Origin: Methanosarcina acetivorans C2A
GTDB taxonomy: Archaea; Halobacteriota; Methanosarcinia; Methanosarcinales; Methanosarcinaceae
Direction: 5' to 3'
NCBI RefSeq assembly: GCF_000007345.1
Contig: NC_003552.1
Span: 186,001 to 250,000 of the forward strand
Length of the DNA: 64,000 nt
The translations under genes were made by a program, and so were the position numbers. Each line of letters starts with the position of its first letter. The first letter of the stretch is position 1. The notes beneath the pieces were generated by a model. It searched no databases and was not told the DNA's origin. It was given only the letters and a program-made list of their open reading frames with translations. Positions 35,645 through 45,317 of this stretch are shown here, one piece after another.

Positions 35645-36184
35645 ATGACAGAATCTACACCGGAAATTCACAAAAAAAACGCTAAAAAATCTTTTTCTTT
35701 CGCTTTAATCACAGTTTCGACCTCAAGGTACGAAAAGTATGGGGATTCAGTTTCTCCCGACGAGGCAGAAGACCTTTCGGGAAAAGCCATGAAAGAACTT
35801 CTTGAGGCTGCAGGCAACAATGTCTCTTTCTACAGGCTTGTGCCTGACGAAAAAAATACACTTCTAAATGCCATTTCTGATGCTCTTGACAGCTCTGCGG
35901 ACATCGTTATAACAAGCGGAGGAACAGGGCTTGCCCCAAAAGACCTTACTATCGAGTCCGTAACTCCTCTTTTTGAGAAAGAAATCCCAGGCTTTGGAGA
36001 ACTTTTCAGATACAAGAGCCTTGAAGATATTGGGACATCGGTAATCCTGACCAGGGCTTCGGCAGGCGTGATTAAAGGAAAGGCTGTATTCTGCCTGCCG
36101 GGATCACCAAACGCGGTGAAGCTTGCCCTTTCTGAGATTATCATTCCTGAAGCTGGGCACATTGTCAGGCATGTGAGGGAATAA
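35645..36184 (+). CDS. moaB: MoaB/MogA-type molybdopterin adenylyltransferase
   Basis: A 179-residue protein that adenylates molybdopterin before metal insertion into Mo or W cofactor. The signature VITSGGTGLAPKDLTIESV and the SFALITVSTSRY opening are typical; LPGSPNAVKLAL is the second conserved motif. Molybdopterin enzymes such as formylmethanofuran dehydrogenase require it. ATG 35645 is chosen because AGGTGA precedes it at 5 bases; a GTG nine bases earlier is in frame. It stands alone as a transcription unit. Confidence 0.93.
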   Translation: MTESTPEIHKKNAKKSFSFALITVSTSRYEKYGDSVSPDEAEDLSGKAMKELLEAAGNNVSFYRLVPDEKNTLLNAISDALDSSADIVITSGGTGLAPKDLTIESVTPLFEKEIPGFGELFRYKSLEDIGTSVILTRASAGVIKGKAVFCLPGSPNAVKLALSEIIIPEAGHIVRHVRE

Positions 36185-36272
36185 TTCTGATATGTTTTGG
36201 GAGATGGGCTTCTCATGAAATAAATGAGTTTGAAGAAGAGGTAATCTCAGTACTATCGTGAAATTCCAAAAA

Positions 36273-39017
36273 TCACTTCTTTTCGTTTTCGCTCATCTTT
36301 GAAAGAAGCCTATTATAATTGTTCTTTATTACTACTGAATTGGGCTGATTTTGTCCCAACTTTTTTTCAACTATATCTAATGCCCTTTGATAAAGGGGGA
36401 GTGCTTTTTTGTATTCTCCAATCCGATAATGGAGTCCTGCGAGATTATTTAGTATTGTTGCAACATCTGGATGTTGTGGACCCAGAGCCTTTTCTTTTAT
36501 TTCAATTGTCCTTTGATAAAGTGTAAGTGCTTTTTCGTGATCTCCCATAATTTCATAGAGCCTGGCGAGATTATTTAGGGTTCTTCCAACATCTGGATGT
36601 TGTGGCCCCAGAACTTTTTCACGAATGTCAAGTGATCTTTGATAAAATGCGAGTGCTTTTTCGTAATCTCCAATATTTTCATAGATTAACGCAAGACTAT
36701 TGAGGGTTCTTGCTACATCTGGGTGTTGTGATCCCAGAACCTTTTCATCTATTTCAAGTGAACGTTGAGAAAGAGAAAGTGCTTTTTCGTAATCTCCTAC
36801 ACGCCTATAGAATCCGGCAAGATTGTTTAGAGTTGTTGCAATACCTAGATATTGTGGACCAAAAACCTTTTCATTTATTTCAAGTGCTCTTTGATAAAGT
36901 GGGAGTGTTTTTTGGTAATCTCCCATACTATCATAAAGTAATGCAATGTTGTTTAGAGTTGTTGCAATATCTGGATGTTGTGGCCCCAGAACCTTTTCAT
37001 ATATTTCAAGTGCTCGCTGAGAAAGTTGGAGCGCTTTTTCGTACTCCCCCATCTGTCGGTAGAGTACTGCGAGATTATCTAGACTTGTTGCAAAATTAGA
37101 ATGTTGTGGTCCCAGAACCTTTTCTTTTATTTCAATTGTTCTTTGATAAAATATAAGTGCTTTTTCGTACTCTCCCATACTTTCATAGAGTCCTGCGAGA
37201 TTGTCTAGGGTTATTGCAACATCTCGGTGTTGAGGTCCCAGAACCTTTTCATATATTTCAAGTGCTCGTTCTGACAGTTGGAGTGCTTGTTTGTAATTTC
37301 CCATACTTTCATAGAGCCCGGCTAGATTGTCCAGGCTTGTTGCAACGTCTGGATGTTGAACACCCAGAATCGTTTCGCCAATGGCAAGTGCCCGTTCAGA
37401 AAATTGGAGTGCTTTTTTGTACTCTCCCATTTTGTAATAGAGTACATCGAGAATGTTTAGAGTTGTTACAATATCTTTATGTTCAGGTCCGTGTTTTGCT
37501 TCAAGAATTTGCAGCATTTCTTCATACATAGGGGTAATTAATTGCCAGAATGCTGCTCTGTTGAACGGATCAGATACAGAAATAAACCATTTGAGCAAAT
37601 CTTCAGCTTCAAGTGCCTCTTTTGCATGGTAGAAGGCTTCAGTTAAGGCTATTTCGTGTTCTGGTGTTATCTCCTTAATATCGATATCTTTTAGTTGATT
37701 GCTGTAGAAGTCAAGCATAAAATTATGGACTTCTTTTTTCAAATCTTGATCTTGGTAATCCTTCAGGCTTTTTCTCATAAGCTGGTGCATGGAACATTTT
37801 CCTTTATCGTCAACGTCCATAAAAGAGAAGCTATGCAGTTCTGAAAAACTGGTTGCAGGATATCCAGTATTAAATTTCTCGACTAGGATTTTGAATAATT
37901 CACGGTTCCAGTATCTGGGGACCGATAAGACTTTCAGTGTTTCTTTTTCTTCCCTGTCAAGGTATTTGACAAACCTGCAGAAAATACCTTCCGGAACTTT
38001 TGCGAAGTTTTCTGGAGTGGGCTGCTTTTTTTTCTTTATTTTTCTGTAGATATCGATAGAGAGTTCAAGATAGTAAGGTACGCCTTCACTGCTTTCAATG
38101 AGTACGTTCTGGATATCCTCTTCAGTGATTCCGCACTGTTTCAACAGATCGAGAGCATCTTTTTCTGGAAGTTTTCCAATTTTACGCTGGTCAAGGTAAT
38201 TTTTCCAGTCCTCATCTACTTCTTCCCAGCGAAGGGATTCTTTTCCACAGATTACCCACAGACAGGATTTTTGTATTTTTTCAATAAGTTTTCTGAGCCA
38301 TTCGTCCCTGGAATTGAAACTTCCCTTATCTCTTTCTTTTTCCCAGAGAGCTTCGTAAGTGTCTATGAAAATAACTGCTAATTCTGAAGTGTTCTGCAGG
38401 TGGTCAGCAAGGTCGTGGGCTAGGTAAACAGGTAACCGTTTGTATATCTCTGTAGGTTCAAGATTCTGAAGTCCGGAAATATCTTCCTCGCGTTTTAGAA
38501 CCCATTTCTGATAATGTTTTGGTAAATTTTTTGTAAGGTTATACACATTTGGTATCAGGTTTGCAGGAACAAATTCGTCGCAGACATCCAGAATATCATG
38601 AACGATGCTGCCTTCAGAGTAGTTTTCTTTTACCAGGGGATTATGTGGATTGATTTTTTTCCAGTAGGTGGCAAGGGCAATGTCAAAAGAGTTGAATTTG
38701 ACGTTGTATTTCTGGCGCAGTTGGCTGGAAAGAACTTCGAGGAACTTATAAGGCTGCTTGTATTGTTCGGTGGCGAAGTCTATTGAAGTCCATATAACTC
38801 TTGTGTGAAGGTCCGATTCGTTGTGTTTTTCAAGCAAGGCTGGAAGTTCCTTTCTAAGACTGGTTTTTCCAATCCCGGCAACGCCATAATAGACCAGGAT
38901 ACTGTAGTTCTGTTGGTCGATGTTATTGAAGGCTTTTTCAAAAGCTTCAGTGAACTCTTTCCTATCAACGAATGGACATTCTACTTTTTCATCAAAATTT
39001 GTAGGACAAACTGACAC
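36273..39017 (-). CDS. STAND-type NTPase with nine TPRs
   Basis: A 914-residue protein. The NTPase domain (1-360) has Walker A GVAGIGKT (45-52), Walker B LAVIFIDTYEALWE (about 215-225) and a sensor-like WVICGKESLRW. A winged-helix region follows (360-440). Residues about 510-887 are nine 42-residue tetratricopeptide repeats of the kinesin-light-chain type, each starting GPQHPDVATTLNNLA. The order NTPase, winged helix, repeats is that of STAND/NLR switches, which oligomerise on sensing a ligand and act in defence or signalling. No separate effector domain precedes the NTPase. No operon partners; the SNF2 gene is divergent. Confidence 0.85.
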   Translation of the reverse strand: MSVCPTNFDEKVECPFVDRKEFTEAFEKAFNNIDQQNYSILVYYGVAGIGKTSLRKELPALLEKHNESDLHTRVIWTSIDFATEQYKQPYKFLEVLSSQLRQKYNVKFNSFDIALATYWKKINPHNPLVKENYSEGSIVHDILDVCDEFVPANLIPNVYNLTKNLPKHYQKWVLKREEDISGLQNLEPTEIYKRLPVYLAHDLADHLQNTSELAVIFIDTYEALWEKERDKGSFNSRDEWLRKLIEKIQKSCLWVICGKESLRWEEVDEDWKNYLDQRKIGKLPEKDALDLLKQCGITEEDIQNVLIESSEGVPYYLELSIDIYRKIKKKKQPTPENFAKVPEGIFCRFVKYLDREEKETLKVLSVPRYWNRELFKILVEKFNTGYPATSFSELHSFSFMDVDDKGKCSMHQLMRKSLKDYQDQDLKKEVHNFMLDFYSNQLKDIDIKEITPEHEIALTEAFYHAKEALEAEDLLKWFISVSDPFNRAAFWQLITPMYEEMLQILEAKHGPEHKDIVTTLNILDVLYYKMGEYKKALQFSERALAIGETILGVQHPDVATSLDNLAGLYESMGNYKQALQLSERALEIYEKVLGPQHRDVAITLDNLAGLYESMGEYEKALIFYQRTIEIKEKVLGPQHSNFATSLDNLAVLYRQMGEYEKALQLSQRALEIYEKVLGPQHPDIATTLNNIALLYDSMGDYQKTLPLYQRALEINEKVFGPQYLGIATTLNNLAGFYRRVGDYEKALSLSQRSLEIDEKVLGSQHPDVARTLNSLALIYENIGDYEKALAFYQRSLDIREKVLGPQHPDVGRTLNNLARLYEIMGDHEKALTLYQRTIEIKEKALGPQHPDVATILNNLAGLHYRIGEYKKALPLYQRALDIVEKKLGQNQPNSVVIKNNYNRLLSKMSENEKK
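36357..37490 (-). repeat. Nine 126-base coding repeats (TPRs)
   Basis: DNA encoding the nine TPR units repeats with a period of 126 bases. Neighbouring units share blocks such as CCAGAACCTTTTC and ATCTGGATGTTGTGG on the plus strand. The high DNA-level identity suggests recent duplication and possible copy-number change. Confidence 0.85.
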
Positions 39018-39244
39018 CCAATTCCTCTGAAAATAAGTTCTTAGTCAGCTTAAATTTCCAATCAATTGAAGTATTTTCAACTTACTCTATATTACACTAT
39101 TGAAATCTTTCATTTCTAATTACCAGGCAAAAGACATCCATCAATAATAAGCTGAAAATTTGCCGGAGTACCACTGTAAAATCAAAGTTTTGAAACAGCC
39201 TTCTCCGATCCTTTTTTATATGTCTTCTCTATTATACAAAATAC

Positions 39245-42200
39245 ATGATAATTTTGCATGCAGGAAGAGTCGGAAAACAGTTCTTTCTGTGGGGCGAAAG
39301 CCCGGCTGAAAATGAAACTCCGCCTGTCCGGCGCGGGAGAAAGCCTAAGAAGCCGGTTGCAAAACCTTATCCTTACGATTCGGGTGTTGAAAACCTGTCT
39401 TCTGCTCTTGAGCTGCTGCTGGGCAGTACTGGCCGGAAAAAGGCAGAGGAAATCAATGTCTGGATCCCGACAGCAGGCTGGAATCCAATCCCCTCCAGTC
39501 CTCTCGTTGCTGAAATTCCGGCTTCGAAAGCAGAACTTTCCCTAGCTCCCTGGACTGTTCACGCATATCCTCTGGAAGCTGAAGAAGCTATTGTTCTCCT
39601 CTGCGCCTGTATGGGAAAAAAGGTTCTTGCTCCCGGCATAATCTCGGGAAATGATCTTCTCTGGTGGGCGGATGCCCTGAAATTTGCAGGCTCGCTGGTA
39701 GCAGGACAGAAATACCTGCCTGGCGTCAGGGGCGGGGAAGGAGAGTACAAGGCTTTCTGGGAACCCGTATTTTCCGGAGAAGATGCGGGGGAGCTGGCAA
39801 GACTTGCAAAGCAAATGCCTCCGGCTGCAAAGGCTCTTGCTCTTGAAACCTCTTCCGTGCAGCCGGAAATACTTGCTGCTGTAGCGGCAAGGCAGTTTAT
39901 CGAAGAGGCTCTTGACTGGATAGTCCGGTCCGAGATCGGGGAAAAAGAGCTTGCAAAAGAGGCGCGTAAAAGAAAATCCTTTGATAGCGTCCATGACGCC
40001 TGGGTTTCCGCTCTTAAAAGCCCTGACGGGTTGATCCACGGAGAAGAAAAAGAACTCCTGCAGCTTGCGTTCCGGACCCGTGAATGGCAGCGCCCCCTTA
40101 CTGTACTTACAACTTCTCCCTTCAGGTTCTGTTTCCGGCTTGAAGAGCCAGCTGCGGAAGAAGAACTCGAAGAAACCGAGGAATCCGAAGCCGGAAAAAT
40201 GGATACTAAAAAAGGCAGGAAAGGGATAGCTGACATAGAAGTTCCCGAAGAACTCTGGTACGTCCGCTATATGCTTCAGTCCTACGAAGACCCAAGCCTT
40301 CTGATTCCTGTAAAAGAGGCCTGGAAACCAAAGAAGGGCAGCCCGTTGAAAAGATATGATGTAAAAAACATTCGCCAATTTCTGTTATCTTCCCTTGGAC
40401 AGGCTGCTGGCATCAGTGCAGGAATTGCTTCCAGCCTTGAAGCTCCCAACCCGTCCGGATATTCCCTTGATACGAAAGAAGCTTACCGCTTCCTGACTGA
40501 AAGTGCAGCGGATTTAAGCCAGGCGGGCTTCGGGTTACTTCTCCCCGGCTGGTGGACCCGTAAAGGTACAAAGACCCACTTAAAAGCCCAGGCTAATGTT
40601 AAGGGCAAGAAGTTGAAGGCCGGATACGGGCTTACACTCGATAAAATCGTCAGCTTTGACTGGGAAATTGCCCTTGGAGACCGTGCACTCACAGTCAGGG
40701 AACTGCAGGCTCTTGCAAAGCTCAAAGCTCCGCTTGTGAAATTCCGCGGGCAGTGGGTCGAGGTCAACGATGCGGAAATCCGGGCTGCCCTTGAGTTCTG
40801 GAAGAAAAACCCCCACGGGGAAGCAAGTCTGCGCGAAGTTCTAAAACTGGCTGTGGGAGTCTCCGAAAAAGCCGATGGTGTAGACGTTGAAGGGCTTAAT
40901 GCAGCCGGCTGGATCGAAGAATTAATCCGCCGCCTGAAGGACAAAACCGGGTTTGAAGAACTTCCGGCTCCTGACGGTTTTTCAGGCACCCTCAGGCCCT
41001 ACCAGTTCAGAGGTTACTCCTGGCTGGCTTTCCTGAGGCAGTGGGGCATAGGAGCCTGCCTTGCAGACGACATGGGGCTTGGTAAAACCATCCAGACCCT
41101 TGCCCTTATCCAGCACGACCTGGAACAGGTTAAAGGGCAGGTTGAAGAAAAGGTTATAGAAAATGCTGAAGAAAAAGTTGAAGGACTTAAAGCTGCAAAA
41201 CCGGTTCTTCTGGTCTGTCCGACCTCTGTCATCAACAACTGGAAAAAAGAGGCGGCTCGCTTTACCCCGGAACTTTCGGTAATGGTCCACCACGGGACCA
41301 GCCGGAAAAAGGAAGAGGAATTCAAAAAGGAAGCCACGAATCATTCTATTGTCGTCTCAAGCTACGGGCTTTTGCAGCGGGATCTTAAGTTTTTAAAAGG
41401 GGTTTCCTGGGCCGGAGTGGTACTTGACGAAGCCCAGAATATCAAAAACCCGGAAACCAAACAGGCAAAGGCAGCCAGAGCTCTTGAAGCCGATTACCGC
41501 ATAGCTCTTACGGGGACTCCGGTTGAAAACAACGTGGGAGACCTCTGGTCTATCATGGAGTTTTTAAACCCCGGCTTCCTAGGCAACCAGGCAGGTTTCA
41601 AGCGGAATTTCTTTATTCCCATTCAGGCCGAAAGGGATCAGGAAGCTGCAAGGAGGTTAAAAGAAATTACGGGCCCCTTTATCCTGCGCCGTCTGAAGAC
41701 CGATACTTCGATTATCTCCGACCTGCCGGAAAAGATGGAAATGAAAACCTATTGTACGCTGACAAAAGAACAGGCTTCCCTCTATGCCGCAGTCCTCGAA
41801 GACATCGAAGAGACGATGGAAGAGGCTGAAGAAGGCATCCAGAGAAAAGGTATAATCCTGTCCGCCCTTACCAGGCTCAAACAGGTCTGCAACCATCCGG
41901 CGCAGTTTTTGAAGGATAACTCTGCTGTACCCGGCAGGTCAGGAAAACTTGCAAGGCTTACCGAAATGCTGGATGTAATCCTGGAAAATGGGGAAAAAGC
42001 CCTTGTGTTCACCCAGTTTGCGGAGATGGGAAAAATGCTAAAAGAACACCTGCAGGCAAGTTTTGGCTGTGAAGTCCTTTTCCTGCACGGCGGGGTCCCC
42101 AGAAAGCAGAGGGATCGGATGCTTGAGCGTTTCCAGGAGGGAAAAGAATACCTCCCTATCTTTGTCCTCTCCCTTAAAGCTGGAGGCACGGGGCTTAACC

Positions 42201-42481
42201 TTACAGGAGCGAACCACGTTTTCCATTTTGACCGCTGGTGGAACCCTGCTGTTGAAAACCAGGCTACGGACAGGGCTTTCCGTATAGGCCAGACGAAAAA
42301 TGTAGAGGTGCATAAGTTCATCTGTGCGGGTACGCTTGAAGAAAAAATCGATGAGATTATCGAGCGCAAAGTGCAGGTTGCAGAGAACGTTGTCGGAACA
42401 GGTGAAGGTTGGCTGACAGAACTTTCCAACGAGGAATTGAAGGATATTCTTGCTCTCCGAGAAGAAGCGGTAGGTGAATAA
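39245..42481 (+). CDS. SNF2-family DNA translocase
   Basis: A 1078-residue SNF2/Rad54-like ATPase. The N-terminal half contains an SNF2-associated domain with no further signature. The motor has motif I ADDMGLGKTIQT (about 606-617), motif II DEAQ (about 728), ALTGTPVENN (motif III) and, in the second lobe, LSLKAGGTGLNLTGANHVFH and FDRWWNPAVENQATDRAFRI (motifs V and VI). Such bacterial and archaeal SNF2 proteins remodel nucleoprotein or remove stalled RNA polymerase (RapA-like), but the target here is unknown. The next gene, a SWIM protein, begins one base after this stop. Confidence 0.93.
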   Translation: MIILHAGRVGKQFFLWGESPAENETPPVRRGRKPKKPVAKPYPYDSGVENLSSALELLLGSTGRKKAEEINVWIPTAGWNPIPSSPLVAEIPASKAELSLAPWTVHAYPLEAEEAIVLLCACMGKKVLAPGIISGNDLLWWADALKFAGSLVAGQKYLPGVRGGEGEYKAFWEPVFSGEDAGELARLAKQMPPAAKALALETSSVQPEILAAVAARQFIEEALDWIVRSEIGEKELAKEARKRKSFDSVHDAWVSALKSPDGLIHGEEKELLQLAFRTREWQRPLTVLTTSPFRFCFRLEEPAAEEELEETEESEAGKMDTKKGRKGIADIEVPEELWYVRYMLQSYEDPSLLIPVKEAWKPKKGSPLKRYDVKNIRQFLLSSLGQAAGISAGIASSLEAPNPSGYSLDTKEAYRFLTESAADLSQAGFGLLLPGWWTRKGTKTHLKAQANVKGKKLKAGYGLTLDKIVSFDWEIALGDRALTVRELQALAKLKAPLVKFRGQWVEVNDAEIRAALEFWKKNPHGEASLREVLKLAVGVSEKADGVDVEGLNAAGWIEELIRRLKDKTGFEELPAPDGFSGTLRPYQFRGYSWLAFLRQWGIGACLADDMGLGKTIQTLALIQHDLEQVKGQVEEKVIENAEEKVEGLKAAKPVLLVCPTSVINNWKKEAARFTPELSVMVHHGTSRKKEEEFKKEATNHSIVVSSYGLLQRDLKFLKGVSWAGVVLDEAQNIKNPETKQAKAARALEADYRIALTGTPVENNVGDLWSIMEFLNPGFLGNQAGFKRNFFIPIQAERDQEAARRLKEITGPFILRRLKTDTSIISDLPEKMEMKTYCTLTKEQASLYAAVLEDIEETMEEAEEGIQRKGIILSALTRLKQVCNHPAQFLKDNSAVPGRSGKLARLTEMLDVILENGEKALVFTQFAEMGKMLKEHLQASFGCEVLFLHGGVPRKQRDRMLERFQEGKEYLPIFVLSLKAGGTGLNLTGANHVFHFDRWWNPAVENQATDRAFRIGQTKNVEVHKFICAGTLEEKIDEIIERKVQVAENVVGTGEGWLTELSNEELKDILALREEAVGE

Positions 42482-42482
42482 A

Positions 42483-43421
42483 ATGGCAGCTTACTGGGAC
42501 GGCTATGGGAATTACGAACCCACAAAACCAATTGAAGTCAAAGGAGGCATCAAGGCTAAGTCCAAACGTGGAAGTTTCGCCCAGAGCTGGTGGGCAAAAC
42601 GCTGGATCAAAACCCTTGAAAGTTTTAATATAGGGGCCAGGTTAAGTCGCGGAAAAAGCTATGCTCGCAAAGGGCAGGTAACCTCTATAAAAATAGAGAC
42701 CGGACTTGTAAGGGCTAAAGTCCAGGGTTCAGACCCTAAGCCCTATTCGGTAACGATCAAAGTCCGGACCCTTACAGGTTCCGAATGGGAACTCCTTGCA
42801 GAAAAACTTGCCCTGAAACCGATCTTTGCAGCAAAGCTCCTTGCAGGCGAGATGCCGGAAGATATCGACTCCGCATTTAAGGAAATAGGTCTCTCCCTCT
42901 TTCCTGAAACACTCGATGACCTTGAAACCGACTGCTCCTGCCCTGACTGGTCAAACCCCTGCAAGCATATTGCAGCAGTTTACTACCTGCTCGGGGAAGA
43001 ATTTGACAGGGACCCCTTCCTTATCTTTAAGCTAAGGGGTGTTGATATGGACGATTTTATGTCCATTCTTGGGAAGGGCTTTGTTCCGGAAACCGTGGAC
43101 CGGGTAGCAGAAGCGGGGGTTCTTTCAGAAAAGGCCGATGATAAAACCGGAACTGCACTAGAAGCTGAAGGCTCTCCTGTTTCTCCTGAACCTCTACCCC
43201 TTGACCCCGAAGCTTTCTGGGGGATGCTCTCTGAAAGCCCTGAAGGGGAAAAAAGCTCCTCCTCTGAGGCTCACATCCCTCAGGTTCCTGCCGCTCTTCC
43301 AAAAAGGCTTGGAAAATTCCCATTCTGGCGTGGCGAAGAAGATTTACTTGAAGTGCTGGAGGAAATCTACAAAAAAGCTTCACCGGCAGGGGTGATGATT
43401 TTCCTTGGGGAACGTAAATAA
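42483..43421 (+). CDS. SWIM zinc-finger protein coupled to SNF2
   Basis: A 312-residue protein with one SWIM zinc finger, DCSCPDWSNPCKHIAAVYYL (about 148-167; CXC...CXH). The N-terminus YWDGYGNYEPTKPIEVKGGI and SFAQSWWAKRWIKTLESF are typical of SWIM partners of SNF2 helicases. SWIM fingers bind DNA or protein. The C-terminal third is Glu/Ser/Pro-rich. ATG 42483 is one base after the helicase stop TAA; the pair forms an operon and probably a complex. Confidence 0.88.
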   Translation: MAAYWDGYGNYEPTKPIEVKGGIKAKSKRGSFAQSWWAKRWIKTLESFNIGARLSRGKSYARKGQVTSIKIETGLVRAKVQGSDPKPYSVTIKVRTLTGSEWELLAEKLALKPIFAAKLLAGEMPEDIDSAFKEIGLSLFPETLDDLETDCSCPDWSNPCKHIAAVYYLLGEEFDRDPFLIFKLRGVDMDDFMSILGKGFVPETVDRVAEAGVLSEKADDKTGTALEAEGSPVSPEPLPLDPEAFWGMLSESPEGEKSSSSEAHIPQVPAALPKRLGKFPFWRGEEDLLEVLEEIYKKASPAGVMIFLGERK

Positions 43422-43656
43422 ATGCCTTTCATTTTTTCTTCAAGGTGAAAATTGTTTAAAAAATGCCTGAAAATATATTATTTCAATAAATACTTTTTAA
43501 AAATATCTTATTATTCTTAATTAGTTAAAATATTCTTTAATTTTAACTATTCTATATTCTAAAATGGTCTGAAAGTCTAAAATATTCTGAAAATATCCTT
43601 TAAATGAAATTATGTTTTTCTGCAATTTCCCCAACTTTTCTTTCGCAGTTATTCTC

Positions 43657-43707
43657 TAATTTTCATTTTTCTTCAATTTTCTTTAATTTTCATTTTTCTT
43701 CAATTTT
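43657..43707. repeat. 27-base tandem repeat at 3' end of Msr-type gene
   Basis: TAATTTTCATTTTTCTTCAA-TTTT occurs at 43657-43680 and 43684-43707. The second copy contains the stop and last codons of the regulator gene (minus strand), so the repeat may have altered the C-terminus. Confidence 0.75.
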
Positions 43708-44487
43708 TATCTCTCTGCTCATATCCTTTAAGTATTCAAACAGTTCTTTTCCCCATTCTATTGCCCTGGGTTCGAAGCTTATTATATACTGGCGGTCAAA
43801 CCTTCCACTTTCATTAAACAGTCCCAGAATCATTATTTTATCGGAAGATTCGACAACTGCAGGGATCTCCACGTCTTCTTTGTCGAGAATAAAGATACTT
43901 GTATTCTCCATTCTGAGAAACTCCCCTCCTTCTTTTTTGAAGTCCTCTACAAACCGTAAGTACACAGATTCGCTCAGGACGAGGGATATCTCAATTCCTC
44001 TTTTGGCAAGATTCAGGAAGAAGATGGGGAATTGGGGATGAAAATAAGAGACAAACATGTGGATATGGCTTGAGTTAGAAGTATGTTTTACGAATTCCGG
44101 GCTAAGATCAAAAGTATGGCTCAGATCCGGTTCTATCAGGTGGTAATCCCCAAGTTCGTTGATCCGTTTCATAAGATGAGGGGGAATGGGTGTGAGTTTT
44201 CTGTCGGTCCAAAAATCCTCATTTTTCTCAAAAACCTCCAGGGTATCAAGAAGAGGCTGCATTTTTTCTAAAATAATCTCTCCTATCAGGCTGAGGCTGT
44301 ACATTCCTTCTTCGTGGATTACGAGGTTCTGTTCTTTCAGCTTCTTTATCTGGGGAAGGAGAGCGGTTCTAGGAACCTGAAGCTTATCAAGAATTTCCTG
44401 GGTATTCCTTGGTCCCTCTTTCAGGAGCAGGAGAAAAGCTTTCCTCTTCTCTGAAAATAGGATCAAGTCAAGCAAATTAGGGTTCAT
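43690..44487 (-). CDS. Msr-type winged-helix regulator (FilR1 family)
   Basis: A 265-residue protein. The N-terminal winged helix is KRKAFLLLLKEGPRNTQEIL, LQVPRTALLPQIKKLKEQNL; the C-terminal domain (IPPHLMKRINELGDYHLIEP, in parts, to EPRAIEWGKELFEYLKDMSR) matches DUF1724, now called the FilR1 middle domain. In M. acetivorans several Msr proteins of this family control methyltransferase genes for methanol and methylsulphides. The target of this one is unknown. A paralog is at 63118. It is monocistronic. Confidence 0.85.
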   Translation of the reverse strand: MNPNLLDLILFSEKRKAFLLLLKEGPRNTQEILDKLQVPRTALLPQIKKLKEQNLVIHEEGMYSLSLIGEIILEKMQPLLDTLEVFEKNEDFWTDRKLTPIPPHLMKRINELGDYHLIEPDLSHTFDLSPEFVKHTSNSSHIHMFVSYFHPQFPIFFLNLAKRGIEISLVLSESVYLRFVEDFKKEGGEFLRMENTSIFILDKEDVEIPAVVESSDKIMILGLFNESGRFDRQYIISFEPRAIEWGKELFEYLKDMSREIKIEEK

Positions 44488-44903
44488 TTACATTCGCCGT
44501 CCGGAGGTGGAAGAGTGGGGTTTTATTTCCGGTTTTGGATCTCTATAGTTTAGGATCTCTATAGTTTAGGATCTCTATAGTTTATTGAGTAGCAAGCCGA
44601 TAATAAAGATGTCGAAATTATTTGGAATTCCTTTTCAGGTTCGGCATCTGTAAATTCAAAAAGCTCGGGTCCGGGTGAAAAACTAATTCGTAATACTGGA
44701 AATTAGCTGTACGTGAAATGTGGCTAACCGGGAAACTTTGATATAGGTGCTGGTGAGAATGGGTGAAATCATACTCAAAGGGTAAACTGGCTTCAAGGTA
44801 GAAGGAATTATTTCATCGATTTGTGCATTTCTTATCATATTGATGATGTGAGCTTTTTATAACTGGCAGGCGAGTTTTATCATTAGCGATGTGAGGAAGG
44901 GCA
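44488..44903. other. 416-base divergent spacer with 16-base repeats
   Basis: Three perfect copies of GGATCTCTATAGTTTA (44537-44584) lie 50-100 bases before the Msr-type start. The rest shows no gene. CTTTTTATAACTGG at about 44850 is a candidate TATA region for yhbY. Confidence 0.6.
44537..44584. repeat. 16-base perfect tandem repeat, three copies
   Basis: GGATCTCTATAGTTTA three times with no mismatch, upstream of the Msr-type regulator. Contains CTATAG, a short palindrome; could be a binding-site array or slippage. Confidence 0.9.
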
Positions 44904-45164
44904 ATGGAGAAAGAAAAACTATATCAGCTGAGATCCGATGCAAGCAAGATCAGTCCTATTCTTAATATTGGAAAGAATGGGGTCACTGAGACTTTGATCG
45001 AAGAACTGAACAAACAGATAAAAGCTAACAGGCTTGTAAAGGTCAAGGTTCTCAAGAGTGCAGAAGAAGGAAAAGATCTGAAAACCATAGCAGATGAGCT
45101 TGCCGAAGCTACAAGATCCACACTGATCGACGTACGCGGCAGGACAGTTGTGCTGTACAGGTAA
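44904..45164 (+). CDS. yhbY: YhbY/CRM-domain RNA-binding protein
   Basis: An 86-residue CRM-domain protein: LRSDASKISPILNIGKNGVT (with the GKNG loop), LVKVKVLKSAEEGKDLKTIA, and TLIDVRGRTVVLYR at the end. CRM proteins associate with pre-ribosomal particles (YhbY) and bind rRNA. GAGGAAGGGCA precedes the ATG. It is a separate unit, transcribed toward alaS. Confidence 0.93.
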   Translation: MEKEKLYQLRSDASKISPILNIGKNGVTETLIEELNKQIKANRLVKVKVLKSAEEGKDLKTIADELAEATRSTLIDVRGRTVVLYR

Positions 45165-45190
45165 TGATTTTGGGAAGCAGGCGTACTTAG

Positions 45191-45317
45191 AGCCTATCCG
45201 AAAAGTGTTGTGACCTATGTAACTTACCATTAGCAATATGCAAAACCGAAGAGGATGCCCTGCTATTATAGACCTGCTGTAACTTTTCGATCGCATTACC
45301 GACTTTTCGGATAGGCA
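45191..45317. mobile_element. MITE with 15-base perfect inverted ends
   Basis: GCCTATCCGAAAAGT (45192-45206) and ACTTTTCGGATAGGC (45302-45316) are exact inverted repeats; CTTAG flanks both sides (45186-45190 and 45318-45322). The 127-base interior has no frame. End sequence resembles IS5-group termini as I recall them, so an IS5-like transposase elsewhere may mobilise it. Confidence 0.8.

Noticed and set aside
36357-37490. Regular repeats resembling a CRISPR array or satellite
   Set aside because: The period is 126 bases, in frame throughout, and encodes nine TPRs of the STAND protein; there are no unique spacers.
39542-40378. 278-codon frame antisense to the SNF2 gene
   Set aside because: Shadow of a strong coding region; Phe/Ser/Cys-rich composition and no family features.
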